Assembly: GCF_041242975.1 (NCBI RefSeq)
Contig: NZ_CP162488.1
Location: forward strand, 5,260,001 to 5,324,000
DNA: 64,000 nucleotides
Direction of reading: 5' to 3'
Source: Xanthomonas sp. DAR 35659
Lineage (GTDB): Bacteria > Pseudomonadota > Gammaproteobacteria > Xanthomonadales > Xanthomonadaceae
A program made the position numbers and the translations under genes. Position 1 is the first letter of the stretch, and each line of letters starts with the position of its first letter. The notes beneath the pieces are model-generated. The model searched no databases and was not told where the DNA came from. It worked only from the letters and a program-made list of their open reading frames with translations. Of this stretch, positions 62,104 to 64,000 are shown in pieces.

Positions 62104-62117
62104 TGCAAGCGGTTACA
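62104..62117. promoter_or_regulatory. LacI-type operator upstream of the glycosidase operon
   Basis: TGCAAGCGGTTACA fits the LacI/PurR-family operator pattern TGNAANCGNTTNCA at every fixed position, including the central CG. It is 29 bp before the chosen glycosidase start, so a bound repressor would block the glycosidase-LacI transcript. It also lies about 215 bp from the divergent lipoprotein gene. Confidence 0.7.
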
Positions 62118-62331
62118 TGATGCGCCGCAACATTGCACAATGTGGCGGCATGCCGTGCACGATGCCGCCATCGTGCCGACACCGTTGTCCCGACCTTGGC
62201 AAGCGGGTCAGGAAATTGTCCCGGGACGACACCGGCCTTGCGTGCGCGGCCGCCGTCGCACCACCGCGCGGCTTGCCGGAATCGTGCGCGCCCAGCAAGA
62301 TGCGGAACGTTTTGGGGAACGAGCCAACAGT

Positions 62332-63294
62332 ATGCCGCCGCCACGCCGCCCGACCCGGGCCACGTCCTCGCATCTCGTTCCCGCACTGCTGCTGGCCGCA
62401 CTGGTCCTGCTCGGCGGCTGCAAGCGCACCCCGACCGAGTTGCCCGGCGCCGGCGCCGAACCGGCCACGGCGGTGCGCGAACTGGCGCGCACGCTGCAAC
62501 GCAACGACCTGGCCGGCTACGCCCGCGCCGCGGTGCCGCCGGAGCAGTACCAGCGCCTGCAGCAGGCCTGGCGCGAGGACCGCAGCCGCTGGCCGCTAAG
62601 CGAGTTGCCGTTGGCCGAACGCCTGCCGCAGATCCTCGACACCCTGGCCGCGCCGCAGGCCGAGCGCGACTTGCAGCGCGCCTTCGATGCGCAGTTCGGC
62701 GGACAGGCGGCGAGCCTGCGCCAGGCCGCGCACTCGCTGGGCCTGTTCGGCGTGCAGTATCTGCGCAACCAGGGCGACTACACCCCCGAGCAGCGCGGCC
62801 ATTACGTGCAGCTGGTGCAGGCATTGAGCGCCTGGGCCGAGCATGCGCCGCTGTCCGAGCGCAAGCGCGCGCAGGCGGCGATCGCGCGGCTCAGCGCCGC
62901 CGCGCGCCGCACCGGCGTTCGCAGCGACGCCGATCTGCACGGCCTGGGCATGGAGCAGAGCCTGGGCCGGCTCGGCCCGTTCCTGGCCGACCTGAAGACC
63001 GTGCTGGCCGACTACGGCCTGGACCTGGACGCCAGCGCCCGCGAACTGCGCACCGGCCTGGTCAACCAGCAGGGCGACCAGGCCGTGGTGCGTATCCAGT
63101 ACCCGCTGGGCGGCGCGCAGATCGACACCACCGCGGTGCTGGTGCGTCGCCAGGGCCACTGGTACCTGCGCGACACGCTGCACGAGGTGGACACCTTGCT
63201 GGCCGCGGCGGCGCCACCGGTCGCGCCCCCCGTCCCGCCCGCCGACGCCCCGGCGCCCCCGGCCGCCGAACCCGCGCCGCCGGCTAAGCGATAA
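62332..63294 (+). CDS. Conserved lipoprotein upstream of plsB
   Basis: The 320-aa protein has a basic N-terminus, a hydrophobic stretch (VPALLLAALVLL) and a lipobox LGGC (Cys near residue 30). The mature part is largely helical (ELARTLQRNDLAGYARAAVPPEQYQRL, SERKRAQAAIARLSAAARRTG) and ends in a Pro/Ala-rich tail. A beta segment resembling small nuclear-transport-factor-like domains precedes the tail (VVRIQYPLGGAQIDTTAVLVRRQGHWYLRDTLHEVD). The function is unknown. Its stop codon is 8 bp before the plsB start, so the two are probably co-transcribed. Confidence 0.8.
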   Translation: MPPPRRPTRATSSHLVPALLLAALVLLGGCKRTPTELPGAGAEPATAVRELARTLQRNDLAGYARAAVPPEQYQRLQQAWREDRSRWPLSELPLAERLPQILDTLAAPQAERDLQRAFDAQFGGQAASLRQAAHSLGLFGVQYLRNQGDYTPEQRGHYVQLVQALSAWAEHAPLSERKRAQAAIARLSAAARRTGVRSDADLHGLGMEQSLGRLGPFLADLKTVLADYGLDLDASARELRTGLVNQQGDQAVVRIQYPLGGAQIDTTAVLVRRQGHWYLRDTLHEVDTLLAAAAPPVAPPVPPADAPAPPAAEPAPPAKR

Positions 63295-63302
63295 TGACGC
63301 CG

Positions 63303-64000
63303 ATGCCAGAACAAAATCCCCTGCCCTTCCCCGACGACGCCGCGGCCACGCGCGCGCCGGACCCGGCGCACGCGCCGGCCGCCGCGACCGGCGCCGACCC
63401 CACCGAGGCGTCCGCCGCCGCATTGCCGGTCCCGGCAGCGTCCCCGCGCACCGCCAAGCGGCCGCTGTGGGCACGCCTGCTCGGGCGCGTGGCCGATCCG
63501 TGGCTGGGGCTGAAGATCGAACCGGCCGAACCCGGCCAGTACGACGACGGCCGCCCGGTGGTCTACGTGCTGGAGGACTACGGCCTGTCCAACGCGCTGA
63601 TCCTGGACAAGGCCTGCCGCGAGGCCGGCCTGCCGTCGCCGCTGGTGCCGCTGCCCGGCGACCCGCTGGGACGCAAGCGCGCCTACCTGGCGCTGTCGCG
63701 GCGCAGCAGCAACAACGCGCTGATTCCCGAGCAGCGCGGCGCCAAGACCCACTCCGATTCGCTGGCCAGGCTGCTGCAGGCGCACCGCGAGCGGCCGGAC
63801 CTGGACATCCACCTGGTGCCGGTGTCGATCTTCGTCGGCCGCGCGCCGGACAAGCAGAGCGGCTGGTTCGCGGTGCTGTTCTCGGAAAACTGGGCGCTGG
63901 TGGGCAGCTTCCGGCGCCTGCTCGGCGTGCTGCTCAACGGCCGCAGCACCATCGTGCGCTTCGCGCCGCCGGTGTCGATGCGGCAGACGATCGAGGAAGG
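63303..64000 (+). CDS. plsB: Glycerol-3-phosphate 1-O-acyltransferase PlsB (5' part)
   Basis: The frame is open to the window edge (232 codons). The start at 63303 gives MPEQNPLPFP, then an Ala/Pro-rich stretch of about 45 residues. The conserved PlsB N-domain follows: VVYVLEDYGLSNALILDKACREAGLPSPL, YLALSRR, LLQAHRERPDLDIHLVPVSIFVGRAPDKQSGWF and LFSENWALVGSFRRLLGVLLNGRSTIVRFAPPVSM. The catalytic HX4D motif lies beyond the window. PlsB adds the first acyl chain to glycerol 3-phosphate in phospholipid synthesis at the inner membrane. A second ATG at 63294, overlapping the lipoprotein stop, is the alternative start. Confidence 0.92.
   Translation, partial: MPEQNPLPFPDDAAATRAPDPAHAPAAATGADPTEASAAALPVPAASPRTAKRPLWARLLGRVADPWLGLKIEPAEPGQYDDGRPVVYVLEDYGLSNALILDKACREAGLPSPLVPLPGDPLGRKRAYLALSRRSSNNALIPEQRGAKTHSDSLARLLQAHRERPDLDIHLVPVSIFVGRAPDKQSGWFAVLFSENWALVGSFRRLLGVLLNGRSTIVRFAPPVSMRQTIEE

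Overview
The window is a high-GC chromosome segment most consistent with Xanthomonas or a very close Xanthomonadaceae relative. The supporting evidence is the gene content (TonB-dependent receptors beside a sulfotransferase and a tryptophan halogenase, a cellobionic-acid phosphorylase cassette, a yybP-ykoY element ahead of mntP, TamA/TamB, PlsB) and the dispersed 'gcggctgaagccgctcc' and 'gggaatggggaatgg' repeats. The species cannot be fixed from sequence reading alone.

Layout. 0-4 kb: a proteasome-like Ntn-hydrolase-fold protein, a coniferyl-type aldehyde dehydrogenase and a YjjG-type nucleotidase. 4-10.2 kb: an MHS-family transporter and DcaP-like porin, divergent from acetyl-CoA synthetase and a LuxR-type response regulator. 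10.3-11.3 kb: a perfect repeat pair, then the Mn riboswitch and mntP. 11.7-16.6 kb: a TonB-dependent receptor and a TPR-sulfotransferase. 16.8-21.6 kb: an SLC5-type hybrid histidine kinase (CrbS/MxtR-like, probably the partner of the regulator beside acs) and a second histidine kinase. 21.8-26.2 kb: a periplasmic-TPR/GGDEF protein with a GSEEF signature and a membrane-anchored tandem AAA+ ATPase. 26.3-30.8 kb: a cellobionic-acid module (GH94 phosphorylase, GPH transporter, divergent gluconokinase). 31-34 kb: 3-methyladenine glycosylase and an S46 peptidase of the DPP11 type.

34.2-42.2 kb is the most unusual region. It is AT-richer and reads as one seven-gene minus-strand operon: a secreted Rhs/YD-repeat shell without its C-terminal core, four small exported proteins of one apparent family (one frameshifted), a separate exported Rhs core fused to a metzincin-like C-terminal domain, and a small exported protein overlapping it by 4 bp (immunity candidate). 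It looks like a polymorphic-toxin system whose shell and core/toxin are made as two independently exported polypeptides.

42.2-52.5 kb: tamB/tamA, a GNAT acetyltransferase, a DinB-like protein, YceH, a class C acid phosphatase and pyrF. 52.5 kb: a promoter, structured stretch and rho-independent terminator that together look like an unannotated small RNA. 52.6-62.1 kb: flavin-dependent halogenase, a small secreted protein, an Oar-like TonB receptor, a LacI regulator and a discoidin-domain six-hairpin glycosidase with a LacI-type operator upstream; this is a likely glycan-uptake locus. 62.3-64 kb: a lipoprotein and the 5' part of plsB, cut by the window edge.
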